DNA of 64,000 bases from Acephala macrosclerotiorum (lineage: Eukaryota > Ascomycota > Leotiomycetes > Helotiales > Mollisiaceae). The notes below the pieces were generated by a model, which did no database searches, had not been told where the DNA came from, and saw nothing but the letters and a program-made list of their open reading frames with translations. This document shows, in pieces, positions 23,025-34,736 of the stretch. Every line of letters starts with the position of its first letter. Position 1 is the stretch's first letter. Location of the stretch: NCBI GenBank assembly GCA_014904845.1, contig MU119235.1, positions 130,138 through 194,137 of the forward strand, given 5' to 3'. Both the position numbers and the translations under genes were made by a program.

Positions 23025-25652
23025 TCAATGAAGAGCAATAATGTGCTGCTTCTTCTTGTCCTTATATTTCTGAGGTTGGAAGTCTCCATCTCCTTCAAGC
23101 TCGCGAAAAGTGCTTTTCTCATCGATGATACACTCTCCAATCAAATGAAAATGTCCAACCTCAGAAGTATCCGTTTGTTGCAGAAGCACTTCCTCCTCCG
23201 ATGCAATATTCGTTGTTTGTATCACCTTGCTACTGAGTTCGTCGAGTTTTCTTTTCAACTCCGGGTCGAGTTGGTAATTGTCCTCCCCGTATTCATAAAA
23301 ATGGTTCCACCAGTGCTGGCGACCTTCTGCATGGAGCTCTGCTGACTCGTTGAGGTATTCGGGCCAAACGTTGATCAATATCCCCAGGTTCAGGATTTTC
23401 TGGTCATCCAAACTATCTTTCTTCCAAATGATTTCTCCTTCCTTGCTGTACTCGACGTATTTCTCTCTTGCGGCGACTTTGTTGTCTGTAAAGAAACGGA
23501 TCATTTCCTCATCAAGAGCTAATGATATTTTGCTGGGCTCGATCTTGCGCACCGCGTATGGAAGGCTTCGATTATCGTTGAATTTGCAAATAAAATCACC
23601 AGCCTTTGCCCACCGTGGAACGAGTGAGATCTGCCACGGCTTAATAATTGCGAGTTTCTTTCCAGCAAAGAAGCTTGAACTGTGATAGTCTGTCAAGGCT
23701 AGCAGAACTTGTCCTATCAATCGCTCCCGTTGAGAAGGCGCCAAGGTCCCCTCCTCGAAGTCGCTGTCGTCGTTCTCGTCATCCTTTTCGTACCATCTCA
23801 CATACCTCCACCACGCCGTATAAGGCTCTTCCGGAGACAGATGTTGGATGTCCGGCTCACGCATAATCATCCGTATCCTGCGCCTGAGATATGGAACAAC
23901 ATGTTGTAGAAATCGTGGCGGAAGATCCTCGATGTCCTTTAAAACCGGTAGGAAGTCGTCGCCAACCTAGGCTCGCAAGTGTTCGTACAGAACACCAAGT
24001 ACTTGTACTAGTTGTTCGTTGGTTGGTTGGCTGTCATCGTCGCTACCGTTGCTGCTGCTCGCTGCTATGCCTTCATCATCGCTATAGTCACTGTATGTTG
24101 CTGGTTCGCTGCCTTCTACTGAGAAAGTGATATCTTTGATCTTCTGGCAGATCATCTCTATCTCGCTCATCGGTGGAAAATCGTCTATTACGACTTCGAT
24201 GATGCCCACGAAGTCCCCGATGCAGCCCAACACTGTTTGTTCGCCAAGCACGATATGCGCCAGATCGAAACCAGGCATCTCGAAGTGCTCTGTGAAGTGG
24301 CTTCGTGCATCTACAGAAGTCTGCGCGATGGTCCAATCTGGCACCCAAGAAGGAAGCCTCGGGTCTCTTTCCTCAAGTGCTATGTCCTCAACATGGGATA
24401 AGAACCCGAAACCTCGCTGGCATCGAAGTAGGTATAGCGCGAGGTCTGTATAGATTTTCGGCACAGACTTGTTATAATCGATGTGAATGAGACTATCCCG
24501 TTTCTCTTTGCCCCTCATGTACAACGGATCGACGATGGGAAGAGAGGTAAATTTTTTCCTCTCATCTCGTTCGACCATTCCCAGATGAGCATGAAGCATA
24601 TCTCTCGGATCGAAGACTCCATGACCCGCCTCGAGTGCAAGATCTGGAGCAAATACCGACATTCATCTCTCTTGCCATTACCATGAGAAGCAGGGGCAAT
24701 TAAGTTGTTACGCAATGCCTGCATATCAACTAACCGTCTTCGGACCAGACCCTCTTCGCTCGGCAGTAGGTCTGGATGATCGATGCCTCTCAGCATCAAT
24801 TCTGTGAACGCGATCCATCTTAGACGATGAGTTCCAATCTGAACCCATGGATCGCCGGACAGGACAAGCTCTTGCAGAATCCATACCCTGGTGAACCAAG
24901 GCCGATTCAAGACATGATTCCTCGCCAGACTTTGCAGGTACGGTAGATCTGCAGGAACACCCCCAGATCTCTGCCCATCGAAATAAGCATTCTCAGAAGA
25001 ATACCTAACATTAGCCAGAAAGCCAGACCTCCCCGAAGTCGGTATATGAGTCGTAAGCTTCTCAAACAAGGTATCAGTCTCCGTTGTCGCTTCTCCAAGG
25101 TAGATAACCGTATGCCTCGCAATCTCATAAATCAACCCCATCATTCTAACCTGATGATTCTTATCATCAACATTATGTTGATTGATACATATCCCATCAG
25201 CCCAGACTTGAACTTCCTGTTTGGGATCGCGGATGTGGCGTAAAGCTGAGTCGAGAGTTGCGGTTATGGAGAGGGGTTTTCCGTTAACGAGGATGGTGCG
25301 CTTGTCGGTTGCAGAACCCCAGATTGGATACTCAAGATCTCGGTGTCAGTATTCTTATTTTAGGTACGTCAATTAAAGGAAGAGAGGAAAATGATCCACG
25401 AGTTTCGGGACATTCATGACTCTCGAAACGAATAGGGAAGGGGAGTATTGCCCCAAAAAGGTGGGGTTTACCATAGGACAGGGCTGTGTAGTGGTCAATG
25501 ATAGAATCATCGTAATGGTGAAGTGTGGAATGGATCAGGTCGCATGTTATGGGAGAGGTGATTGAAGGTGAGGGGTGGAGGACGATAATGCGGAGTCCAT
25601 CGGGTTCGGTGAGGGGGCTGTGCTGATAGTGGTCAAACTCAACGTCGTCCAT
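23025..25652 (-). CDS. heterokaryon-incompatibility (HET) domain protein, possibly interrupted
   Basis: Exon 1 is 25652-25472 and ends Y-T-A-L-S-Y, the classical start of a HET domain. A 133-nt intron (GTAAAC to ACCGAG) leads to exon 2 from 25338, with W-G-S-A-T-D-K-R-T-I-L-V-N-G, then V-W-A-D-G-I-C-I-N-Q and R-P-W-F-T-R-V-W-I-L-Q-E-L. A second intron ends CTCCAG at 24644; its donor is GTAACA (68 nt) or GTAATG (38 nt). Exon 3 continues F-D-P-R-D-M-L-H-A-H-L-G. A TAG at 23969-23967 interrupts one continuous frame; an alternative 42-nt intron ending at that TAG has a poor donor (GTACAA) and no clear branch. HET proteins trigger cell death after fusion of unlike hyphae. The C-terminal ~450 residues have no known domain but contain acidic runs. 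Confidence 0.85.
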
Positions 25653-26085
25653 GATGGTTTAGTATTAGACACAGAAGGTCTGAGTTATTAAAGGACATTA
25701 AGCCTAGAACATTGTAAGTTGAGAAGTTGCGAACTCGGCTTACAGTCTTCAAGTGTTCTGTATGCAGGAACCCCTGTTTCCTGCAGGCTTGGTGGGGTGA
25801 AAGGTTTTATTGGTCAGACTTGGACCACTCATGAAGAGTCTCCTAAGAGAAGAAACAATGGCGTACAAAAGCAGGGTACGGGGCATCTTACCTCCGTGAT
25901 TCCAAGTGCCAGCTCACAAGGCAGATTTGGATGCCATTCTCTAAAGTAAGTCCTATACCCCACATCCTCAGCCAAATCTTCCTCTCTCCCCCTTAAAACG
26001 GTATCAAGAAAAACCGTTCACCTCTTTTTTATCGCTCTTCTTCTCCCAACTAAGTATTATTTGTTGTCCCAATCTCCGAGGCACA
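25653..26085. other. divergent intergenic region
   Basis: Separates the start of the HET gene from the ankyrin-like gene. No motif stands out. Confidence 0.5.
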
Positions 26086-27153
26086 ATGGCACAATGCGAT
26101 GTCGTTGAAGTCACACTTCTCAAGTTCCATCGGCCCCAGCCTCATCGTAAGAAGGGTAACTTCAAGCCTCGTATCTACCATCTCTCGCCACCACTTTTAG
26201 AAGTTGCGATTAAGTTCTGCAAGATCATGGAGGTCGCAGCTGAAGTTCGTCAACGTACTGATCGAATGACTGCGGCGATGCCTCCTCCCACCAGGAACCG
26301 AAAATCGACTCTTCGCCGCAATTCCGGTGGTGGAGACGAAGACGAAGACAAGAACAAAGAAGGAGACAATCAAAATGGAGATGGAGGAGAGGAAAAGAAG
26401 GCAGATCAGGGCAACAACATATTCGGCCTACGTGTTTCTTTGGAGAGTCTTCAAGAGCTTTTGGATGAAATTCCTACGGGTCTAGATGGAATCCGTGCGA
26501 TTCCTTCCGATGCCCCAATCTTCCAACTCTGCAAGATAGGAGACCTCCAAGGTATTCAGAAGCCGATGACGAATGATAACGCATCATTGTACGACGTTAA
26601 TGATCAAGGAAAGTCACTTTTGCATGTGAGTGTCTCCCGAACTTACGAGAATGGTCGCTACTAACCTTTTTCAGCTGGCTCTATCTAATGAGCATCCAGA
26701 TATCTGCAAATTCCTAATCGAAGACAATGCCACTAGTGATGTCTTGGACGACCTGAAGATGAGATTCCATTACAACCAGGCACTACTACATGCTATAAGA
26801 AAATTAATTCAAGGTTACGCGACACGCAGCAGCCTTTGACTTCGAGGCCAGGACTCCTCGATATGATTTACCGGCTAGGCGTCCTAGAGGCTTCATCTAG
26901 AAGCGAAATAATGCATATACTCAAGGAGGAACTTCAAGCAGAGTTAAGAGAAGAGCGAAAGCTCAAATCTCGTCTTAATTTGCTGAAAGAATCAGGTGTG
27001 ATTGGTGAAGAGGATGTGAGTTGGATCGATATGGTGCTGTGCGGGCGAAATCGCGAAGAAGGGCCTAATGATACTGTACGGGTTCTCGTTTTTGATTATG
27101 TTCTGCGTGGTATACTCTATGCTTTGACGAATCTGTATTTGCCGTCCCCTTGA
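26086..27153 (+). CDS. ankyrin-like fungal protein, reading frame probably broken
   Basis: Exon 1 (26086-26625) reads M-A-Q-C-D-V-V-E-V-T-L-L-K-F, a basic and acidic linker, then P-I-F-Q-L-C-K-I-G-D-L-Q. A 49-nt intron (GTGAGT, ctactaac branch, TTCAG) joins G-K-S-L-L-H to L-A-L-S-N-E-H-P-D-I-C-K-F-L-I-E. Together these form a normal ankyrin hairpin. The frame then stops at 26837-26839. A different frame carries on with R-P-G-L-L-D-M-I-Y-R-L-G-V-L-E-A and a Glu/Lys helix to TGA at 27151-27153. No canonical intron of usual size explains the shift, so a one-base frame error or pseudogene is likely. Upstream exons may exist. Confidence 0.5.
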
Positions 27154-27310
27154 CTATGCTTACAGAGATGACCTTGGCCTTTGACTCGCTGGACGCTAAG
27201 ACACAGAACAGAAGAAATTTTAAACAACTAACGCCTAGTAATGCCACAATACTACAAAAGTACCCAAATCATCACTTCTTCTCGAACAACAGCAACAAAA
27301 TCTAGCCTCT
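27154..27310. other. short convergent spacer
   Basis: Only 157 bp between the 3' ends of the ankyrin-like and WbsX-like genes. Confidence 0.5.
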
Positions 27311-29682
27311 TCACCCCAAGCTAACCTTCAACTCCTCTCTCCCCTTTCCCTCACCCACTTCCATCTCCCTCAACAACTCCCCCATCGTCGCCGTCGCATT
27401 ATTGTACATGCTTTCCTTATACCGCATACACAACCCCCTCTCCCTAAAAAACCCCAAATCCGCATCCCTAAGATACGGACTCTTCCTCCCAACAACATCA
27501 ATAAAATCACTCGTCGTATAACATCCCATTTCATTATACAACGGACTATCGAACCAGAAATTTCCTGTTTTGAGACAGGAACTATAAGTTGGGTTGTGGT
27601 GGGTTTGGCAAGATTGGGTTGTGGGTGAGGTGCGTGAGTGGGTGAATTTTAGGGTGGTGACGAGGTGGGAGATTAGGGGGTAAGAGGGGTCTATTGAGGG
27701 GTTGAGAGGGGAGTTGTGGTCGCGAACTGTTGTTGTTTCGTTTTTGGAGCCGTCCTCGGCGATTGATGGCGGTGGTGTGAAGGTTAGGTGGGTGGAGAGG
27801 AATTTGGGGAGGGAAATGAATGTTGCGGTTAGGTCGAAGGATTCTGGGGTTGGTGCAGAGGGTTTGCAGAAGTTGAGTGCGGGCTGGTAAGTTTGTTAGT
27901 CTTGTGATAGATTTGAGAGCGGAGTGAGAGACTTACATGTTCAAGTCTATCGCACCGGGCAGCCCAGGAAGTGTTTTTCAGGTCTGGGTGATTCCAAATG
28001 TTGTTTCGGGATTCGAAGTTAAGTCCCACCAAGTCAGCAGTAGCGGTACCCAAAGAGTCGAATGCATCTGGCTCGTATGTGTTGTGCCCATCGGTGACAA
28101 GGAAGTATTTTGCTGATGCGCAGCCAGCGTCAAGGTCTGTTAGGTTCTTGAGAACCCAGTCTGTGGCTGTGAAACCTTCGGTCCTCTCTTTTGGCAGAAT
28201 AACTTCCTTGGGGATGACGGCATGCTTGATCCGAGGATCTAGAGCTTGAAGCACTATCTTGCTCAGACTTGGGAAGTCTGATCGGTCCTTTTGGTACACA
28301 ACAGCTCGCCATTTCTGGTTCTTTTGGGCTTGAAGCGAGTGCAGCATTGCCGACAGAGTGAAGACTTCGGACTCGGCATGTACAGGAGATGTGCGAACAA
28401 GCACACAAACGTCCACTGGTTCGTTCATGATCCCCTTTATCTTCTCGTCGTGAGCTGTGCTGCCTTTGATTGAGAGGTCTGGCCAGACCTGCTCCCTGTC
28501 TGATATTTCGAGGGCTTTCTTCATCGCCACACCATATCCATCTCCGAACTGGGCGCTAGGCTCAATGGCATTTCCCTCGCCCCACTCGTTTAGTGCGTTG
28601 ACGAAGAAGAAGTTCTCTGCGCCGATAGGATTCGGGTCTGACTTGATCTTCCTGAACATCTCAACTAAGTGATGTTTCCATGGAATAGGGTGACATGCGG
28701 GCAAGCAAACGGCTGCGCCATCTGTAGAGTGTCGAGGCGTGGTATCCCAGCATGCCAGAGTACCGCGATGATAGACTCTCGAAAGTCTCTCCAGGGATGA
28801 GAACTTCGCTATATCTCGTCCTCCAGCATGAGGTTGAAACTCATTGATAGCGTCGGGCGGATGTCCTCTCCATGAATCTGGACCAATTGTGCTACCCTCA
28901 CCCCAACGAGTCTCGATGATGTCCATGCCTCCCAATCCCTCCTCCACAGCCCATTGTCTGAAGGCAGCAAACATCTCTGGTGCGATATGTCCCATGTGCG
29001 ATGGGTTGTAGACCATGAACTGAACTCTACCTTCCGATCGAATGTACTTTGGGTGGCGGAAAAATGGCAACAACCAGTTGAAGTGCTTCCGCCATGCTTG
29101 TTGCAAACCGTAATCCTGACTGATCAGAGTGCTTCCTTCTTTTCCTCCCTTCCCACCGCCATCCCATCTCGCGGTCCAAGGTTCATTCGCCCAACTGAGC
29201 ATAAAGTTGATGTCTGGTTCTCCGTCTTCCAACATCGCCTTGATGACATGATCCATAACCGGCCTTCCAGCAAACCAGTAATGATGGAATGCAACACCAT
29301 AGAAGCCACTATCTCTCAGAAATTTCCCTTGTCTTTGTCGTGTCTGAAATTCGAGGCCGTTGTAATAACCTATCGATTCGTGAGGTCGAATCGTTTCGAG
29401 TCCAAACGCATTATGTGTAGTCTTGTTCACGTTGACCCATTCCGTGAAGTTCTCGCCATGCAACCTGTTATTGTCCTCGAAAACGTAGTATTGTGGGAAA
29501 ACATATGCAACTGGCTTTATAGAGTATCCATGCGGAGTTTTTGGAGGGATGTAGGATGGGATGAAAGAAGGTAAAGCGTGTTCGTGGTATGAAAAATCTT
29601 GGTAGGAAAGGACTTTGATCAGAACAATTAGACCGAGAACAATCGCAACCTTGCGAAGGTTAACGTTAGAAAGAAACCCCAT
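27311..29682 (-). CDS. WbsX-like glycosyltransferase/hydrolase-fold protein, membrane anchored
   Basis: Exon 1 29682-27937 and exon 2 27883-27311 (53-nt intron, GTAAGT to ACCAG), about 772 aa. The start is placed at M-G-F-L-S-N-V-N-L-R-K because a type II membrane anchor (V-A-I-V-L-G-L-I-V-L-I-K-V-L) follows at once; the frame is also open upstream. The WbsX domain shows Y-V-F-P-Q-Y-Y, W-V-N-V-N-K, F-Y-G-V-A-F-H-H-Y-W-F-A-G-R, F-M-L-S-W-A-N-E-P-W-T-A-R-W-D and F-F-F-V-N-A-L-N-E-W-G-E-G-N. Bacterial WbsX proteins are linked to O-antigen synthesis; fungal members are Golgi/ER-like type II proteins of unknown substrate. The C-terminal ~300 residues look like a second, less conserved glycosyltransferase-type domain. 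Confidence 0.9.
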
Positions 29683-30359
29683 TATTGCATAGTTTAGAGA
29701 ACGAAAAACGACTGTAAAGTCTGAAAAGACAACAGAATGAGGGGCAAAAAAGTGTGAATACAGAACTGAACAAAAACCCACCCACGAGATGGCTATCTGA
29801 TGAAGAGGCAACACCCAACACGACCTTATCAAGGACCCCTGAGAAGCATCCACATTTACCTTACTACGTGCAGGGTGCAATAAATGTTAATGAGTAATGA
29901 CCAATGTTTAACTTGATAAAGTAAAATATCATGAATCTCGAACAGGTGATTGGTCTGGCCACCCCTTGAAGACACGGCCATAATCACCTTATATTTAACA
30001 TTTATTTCGCCCTGTGGGTAGTACTCGTGTTGAAGGGATTTCGAGACCAGGGACTAGACGGATAGACCAATTACGGGTGTTCTGGATACGGAGACGAGAA
30101 ATAAATTACTGCGCCCAAGAAGATATTGTGGCGTCTTGGCTTACCGTTCGCGATGACAACCCTCTTCCATCGTCATGCGATTCTCTTCGTATGAGATTTG
30201 GGGCGCATGAAAGCAAGCCATCATCAGATGGTGGTACAAAGCCGTTGGAGATGTTGTCGGTAGCATCCGCTCTTTTCGAATTTAAAGTTTAACCTTAAAC
30301 TGTCCTGTAGCCTCGTGGACGGGAATATCGCCGGGATCGCGGTACTAATTTAGCGGCCC
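29683..30359. other. intergenic
   Basis: Holds the WbsX-like promoter. No supported gene. Confidence 0.5.
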
Positions 30360-30600
30360 CCAACTTATAATTTAATAATATTTTTGTAAAAAGTCTTGAA
30401 ACTTAAAACATATTATCGCACATAATATTTAATTTATTTTTATTAATTATAAGGTAGTACGGACTAATTTATACTTTTTAATTATTTGAGAATAATTAGG
30501 AGTTAATTCTTTATTACATTCTGTAAGAGCGGCTTTTATTGCGGCGTCGTCGACGGCTATTTCAATTTTTTAAAAAGGGTGAGTTGGTGATTTTTACGAA
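30360..30600 (-). mobile_element. AT-rich relic of a Fot1/pogo-type transposon
   Basis: A block of mostly A/T sequence. On the minus strand from about 30565 to 30447 it still reads D-A-A-I-K-A-A-L-T-E-C-N-K-E-L-T-P-N-Y-S, then Q-I-I-K-K-Y-K-L-V-R-T-T-L and TAA. This is the helix-turn-helix start (psq type) of fungal pogo/Fot1 DDE transposases, where A-L..P-N-Y..I-A-K-x-Y-x-V-x-R-x-T-L is standard. The rest of the transposase is missing or unreadable. Ends could not be defined. AT enrichment suggests decay by C-to-T mutation. Confidence 0.6.
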
Positions 30601-31872
30601 AAAATTTTGGTGTGCATTTGGTGGGACCGTGCACTGACAGGGGAAGTCGGTAGCCGCTCCAGCGGATTCTAGGGGGCATCTGGTATCCTGAAGAAGATGC
30701 ATGTCCGTGTTTGCAGAGACCCTGTAAATGTTAATTTTGATGTTAATTTTGAGAACCCAATTGACATGAGAGAATCAGGGGCAAGTTGGCCCAACCGTGC
30801 CACAACCTAGGAGAACATCATGATAAAGAGGACCCCTATCATTGTGTTAGATTCCAGAAGCGCTCGTATCGTACACTTGTCGTTTTCGTACGATCGTATC
30901 GCTCCTTTCATCCTATGCTCCTCTCGGCTTTCTCACCTCTTGTGGTATGCATTTCATCTTTTCTCCTCCCGTCAGCGATCACGAGATATTCCGTAGTTAG
31001 AGTGTCTTCGTTAGTGGTTAAGTAATCGCTAAAGCCGTTTTGATCCTCTTCACGGTTCTCTGCATCCGGGTTGGGCGAGTCGTGTACCGTGTCAGACCTC
31101 TAGGAAGGCGGCGCTCGAAGGAATGAATCCATCAATCAGCTCGAGTGAGGAGAGAACCTGACTTATAAGAGTATGGAACTCGTATATCATACGGAGCACG
31201 AAGCACCGTGAGTGGAAGGAAGACGAGGCTATTGGCGACGGAAACGAGAAAGAAGGATGTATACGAAGTCAGCTTCGGGGTCACGTGTTTCAGGCAAGGC
31301 TTGTTTCTGGCTTTTCCCAACCACGCCTCTTCTCTCCTTCATTCCTGCTGCGATATCTTCCGATACTTCAATACGAGGGTTGTTTCTCAATGCTTCATCA
31401 ACGTCGAGTTACTGAGTCGCATCTGTCACTGCAAGACCTGTACGCTATAGCCAAACTGTGTCTGGAAACGATTCCCATCGTCTCGAACCGGATTTACCAC
31501 CCTTCAGCTCCTCGTGAAGTCTTTCGCACAAGGTTGATGAAAGCTGAATGATCGAGGTGAGCCTGGATATCACAAGGATATGTCACTGCTGGATCGCTGC
31601 GGTGTGCGATTGTTCGGAATTCATTGGTTCCATAAGGAAGGTGGCGCACATTCGGCATGCATCCTCACACCGAGTTTGGATGGGCGTAACCAATGAGAGC
31701 CATTACAATCTTTTGCGTTGGCTTGCGTCATGGGCGTTCTTGGGTGCTGGCGCGCGTTCAATCCTAGAGCATTGAGTTCGTATTACCTTTATTTCCCACG
31801 CGCTGGTCTCTCAGCCCCAGCTTCTTTGTCTTTTGGATCGATCACTCTTCACAGGTAGTTACGATTCGAACG
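30601..31872. other. intergenic, no supported gene
   Basis: Short overlapping frames only. A duplicated word (tgttaattttgatgttaattttgag) lies at about 30727-30752 beside the transposon relic. Confidence 0.45.
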
Positions 31873-32267
31873 ATGGCTATCTTGGAAGGAATGAACATCA
31901 CCATTACAGTGCCTCAAGGTTCATCGAATCATGACAATCCCAACTTTCGATGCGTGCCAACGAAATGGTACGAGATCGTAACGTTCTTCGCGACCAATTA
32001 CTTGACACACACTTTAATCCTGGACGCAGCACAGTGGCTGAGCGTGTTTGGATCATGTCTTGGCTTGCGTTTGGAGTGTTCGGCGTGAGTGCAATGTCTA
32101 CTTTCATGCTTACGAATTACTAGATCTTTGTATCAACACGAGCCACGGGGATATATGCGTTCTTTTGGGGTTGGGTTCGTTTGATATGCTCTTGTTTCAC
32201 GGTCGGCGGTTTCGTTATCGTTGAACAGATGTTGAAGTCTTATGGATTTTGCACAGTTATTAGGTAG
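31873..32267 (+). pseudogene. fragment of a fungal polytopic membrane protein
   Basis: ATG at 31873 begins M-A-I-L-E-G-M-N-I-T-I-T-V-P-Q-G-S-S, then R-C-V-P-T-K-W-Y-E-I-V-T-F-F-A-T-N-Y. The pattern (P-Q-G-S-S-N, C-x-P-T-K-W, F-F-x-x-N-Y) is the N-terminus of a family of uncharacterised fungal membrane proteins. The frame then shifts near 32010; in the next frame N-P-G-R-S-T-V-A-E-R-V-W-I-M-S-W-L-A-F-G continues. A GTGAGT donor at 32085 and TACTAG at 32123 would give a 39-nt intron before I-F-V-S-T-R-A-T-G-I-Y-A-F-F-W-G-W-V-R and a stop. The shift and the early stop suggest a truncated relic. Confidence 0.4.
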
Positions 32268-32334
32268 CTCAGCTTAGCCCCGAATATCTCATATTGACGG
32301 ATCTAGGTAGTGTAGGAAAACTTATATATTCATG

Positions 32335-34736
32335 TCACACACTTTGTTTGCGAGCACCTTCCTCCCTCTTCCTCCTCACCAGCTTCTCCCACCACTTTTG
32401 CTCTCCTTCCTCGTCCCCTACCTCCCTTGATGTCTCGCGAGAAGATAATGGACTCATGATAGATTGACTCGGCTGTTTCATCAGAGCCGAAGCTGTCGGT
32501 TCACTGATTGCGAACTCGAAATTATCTCCTTGGCCATTCGTATTCGTATCTTTCTTAACGCCCATCATCGAAACAGACGAAGAATGGACAGGCTTCACTT
32601 GCGCTTCCCGAATCTTGATCGCTTCTTTTGCATCTGCGCCTGACAGCGATCTCTTTTTGAGATTCAAATTCCCTTCTTGTTCGTCAGCCTTCGTTCCTGT
32701 TCACGTCAAAGGTTGGGAGCCTTACCTAGATTACTGCTACTATTACTCCTGCTGTAACTTCCGCTATGTCTTAAGTTCGGTTGCTGATTCCGCCGGAAGA
32801 TCCATTGGAGAAGTCGGTGCCATTTCGAGCGCCAGAATTCCATTCCGGAAGTAGTGTTCAGAGAGCCGATGAGCAAGAAGAAGGGTATACAGACGGTGGC
32901 CATTACAATGCCGAAGACTTTGAATTGGTGGTCGGTGGGCATGTTGGTCATGCCGAACACGGAAGTGACGAATGTTAGAGGAAGGAAGAAAATTGAGATC
33001 TGGGTGAATGTCAGTTCTGAAGCCAATGATTTTCAGCGAGTGTCTTACAAGCGTCAAGAGTTTGATGTTATGCCCCTGCAAAATCGTCACCTCCGACAAC
33101 TCCACACTCTTCCTACTCTCTTGAACAGAAGTCCCCGAAAACAACTGATCTCTCAGCGTCCGAATCTCTTTCCTTCGATCGTCATTCTCCTCCCACAACT
33201 TGTCCAACTGCTCAACCACCCTCTCAAATTCCCTCCTCAACCCTACCATCTTCTTCCTCCAATATATCGTCCTCGCTGAATCACCCTCGACCATCGGCCA
33301 CAGCGTCTTATGCTTACCTTCCCACACCTCATCTGTAAAATTATCCCTGTAAGCATCAACCATGGCCTTGATGTCATTATTCATCACTCCCAAGGTCTGA
33401 AATGCCCAAAAATACCGTCGCGAATAAGTAAACTCCTCATCTTCAAACAACAATTTGTCTCGTTCTTTTGAATCGAACATGAAACTTGCTGGTGGGGAGA
33501 CAAGTTTAGAAATCTTCTTGTGAATATCATCAAGTCGTTTCTCAGCGTCTTTGAACTCCGCCAGAAGCGTGTGAAGAAATGCTTCAGGGCCATTGACGTA
33601 GTGCTTTGTCGAGTCATGGCTATCCATGCTATGTTTATGATCCGGATAGCATTGAATATTCAACACATACCACGGCGCCCACGGATCATGCACAAACCCA
33701 TGCTGCGTCTTCGCTTTCCTCGAAGCATTCTTGAGTTTCTTGATGTGTTTTCCTGTCAAGGATAGGGCTACGACGCTGGTACATCTCGACAACGAGATAT
33801 GATCCCGATGTTTAAACTGCCGTTTTTCAGGATCGTCTTGTCGTTGCCAAGGCATAGGTTGAACATTCTCGCCTACGATGGTGTGGTAGTCAAATTTGAA
33901 TGCGATGGAGCGTTGGTGACGTGAGTCGCTGGTGAAGGCGCGGTCGGTGAGGTGGGCTACAGCGCAGTCTTCGGTGTCGTCGACTAGGAGGTAGAAGAGT
34001 TCGTCCATGTCGAAGTGGGGGTTCATGATTAGGTGTAAAGCGCTGAAGATTATAGGTGAGGGTTCGCGGACGATGGTGATGCGGCCTACGGCTTTTCGGC
34101 CGTTGGGGTCTGTGTTAACATCCTATGGCTTGTCAGATTTGATGACTGGTTCTTGGGCGTTGGGGGTACCTGTATCGCCTGCCAGATGGCGGAATCAATC
34201 GAAGTCGTCCCCTCCCTCACAATCTCATGTCTCGACAGCGGAGCTCCATCAACCCCAACATCAAACACCGAGTAATGGGAATTATGCCATTTCTCATCTA
34301 GCGGATAAAACGGGAACAACGCAGCAGGATTAAGTAATTTTTTATCCCTCACAACAGACGAAAGTAACAACGCTCCATGCTCCCCAAAATCATGTGTTTT
34401 CAGATGCTGCCGCAAATGCTCCTGGTCGAATTTATACGACGGCAATGGAGTCTGAACATATAGTTCTCCGTCATCGTCGCTTTCATCGCTCTCTCCTGTT
34501 AATATTGAGCTACGGAATGCGGTTGATGAGGATGAAGGCTTGTCTGAAGGTGTGGTGTGCGTTGAGAGCGTTCGTCGTCTTGATGGAGTGATGGCTGAAA
34601 GTGGAGAAGTGGGAGGAACGTTGTTGGTGGCAGCTTGGCTCAGAGCCTCGTGCACCAATCGAAATGTTTCTAGGTAAGCCTGGTGTTGCTCATCCAGCCT
34701 CTTGAGTAGCTCTTCAGTGTTTGTTCGCGACCCCAT
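32335..34736 (-). CDS. CorA-like divalent cation transporter
   Basis: Exons 34736-34170, 34122-33049, 32999-32726 and 32675-32335 (introns 47-50 nt), about 751 aa. The start M-G-S-R-T-N-T-E-E-L-L-K-R is chosen because an upstream in-frame ATG adds only seven leader-like residues. A long cytosolic region with a Ser-rich linker precedes the CorA stalk helices (L-L-A-E-F-K-D-A-E-K-R-L-D-D-I-H). The C-terminal part has I-S-I-F-F-L-P-L-T-F-V-T-S-V-F-G-M-T-N-M, a G-M-N-type pore motif with one extra residue, then a second membrane helix (F-G-I-V-M-A-T-V-C-I-P-F-F-L-L-I-G). The tail is charged. CorA proteins form pentameric Mg2+ or other divalent metal channels. Many fungal members in accessory regions look like this one and may not all transport Mg2+. 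Confidence 0.88.
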
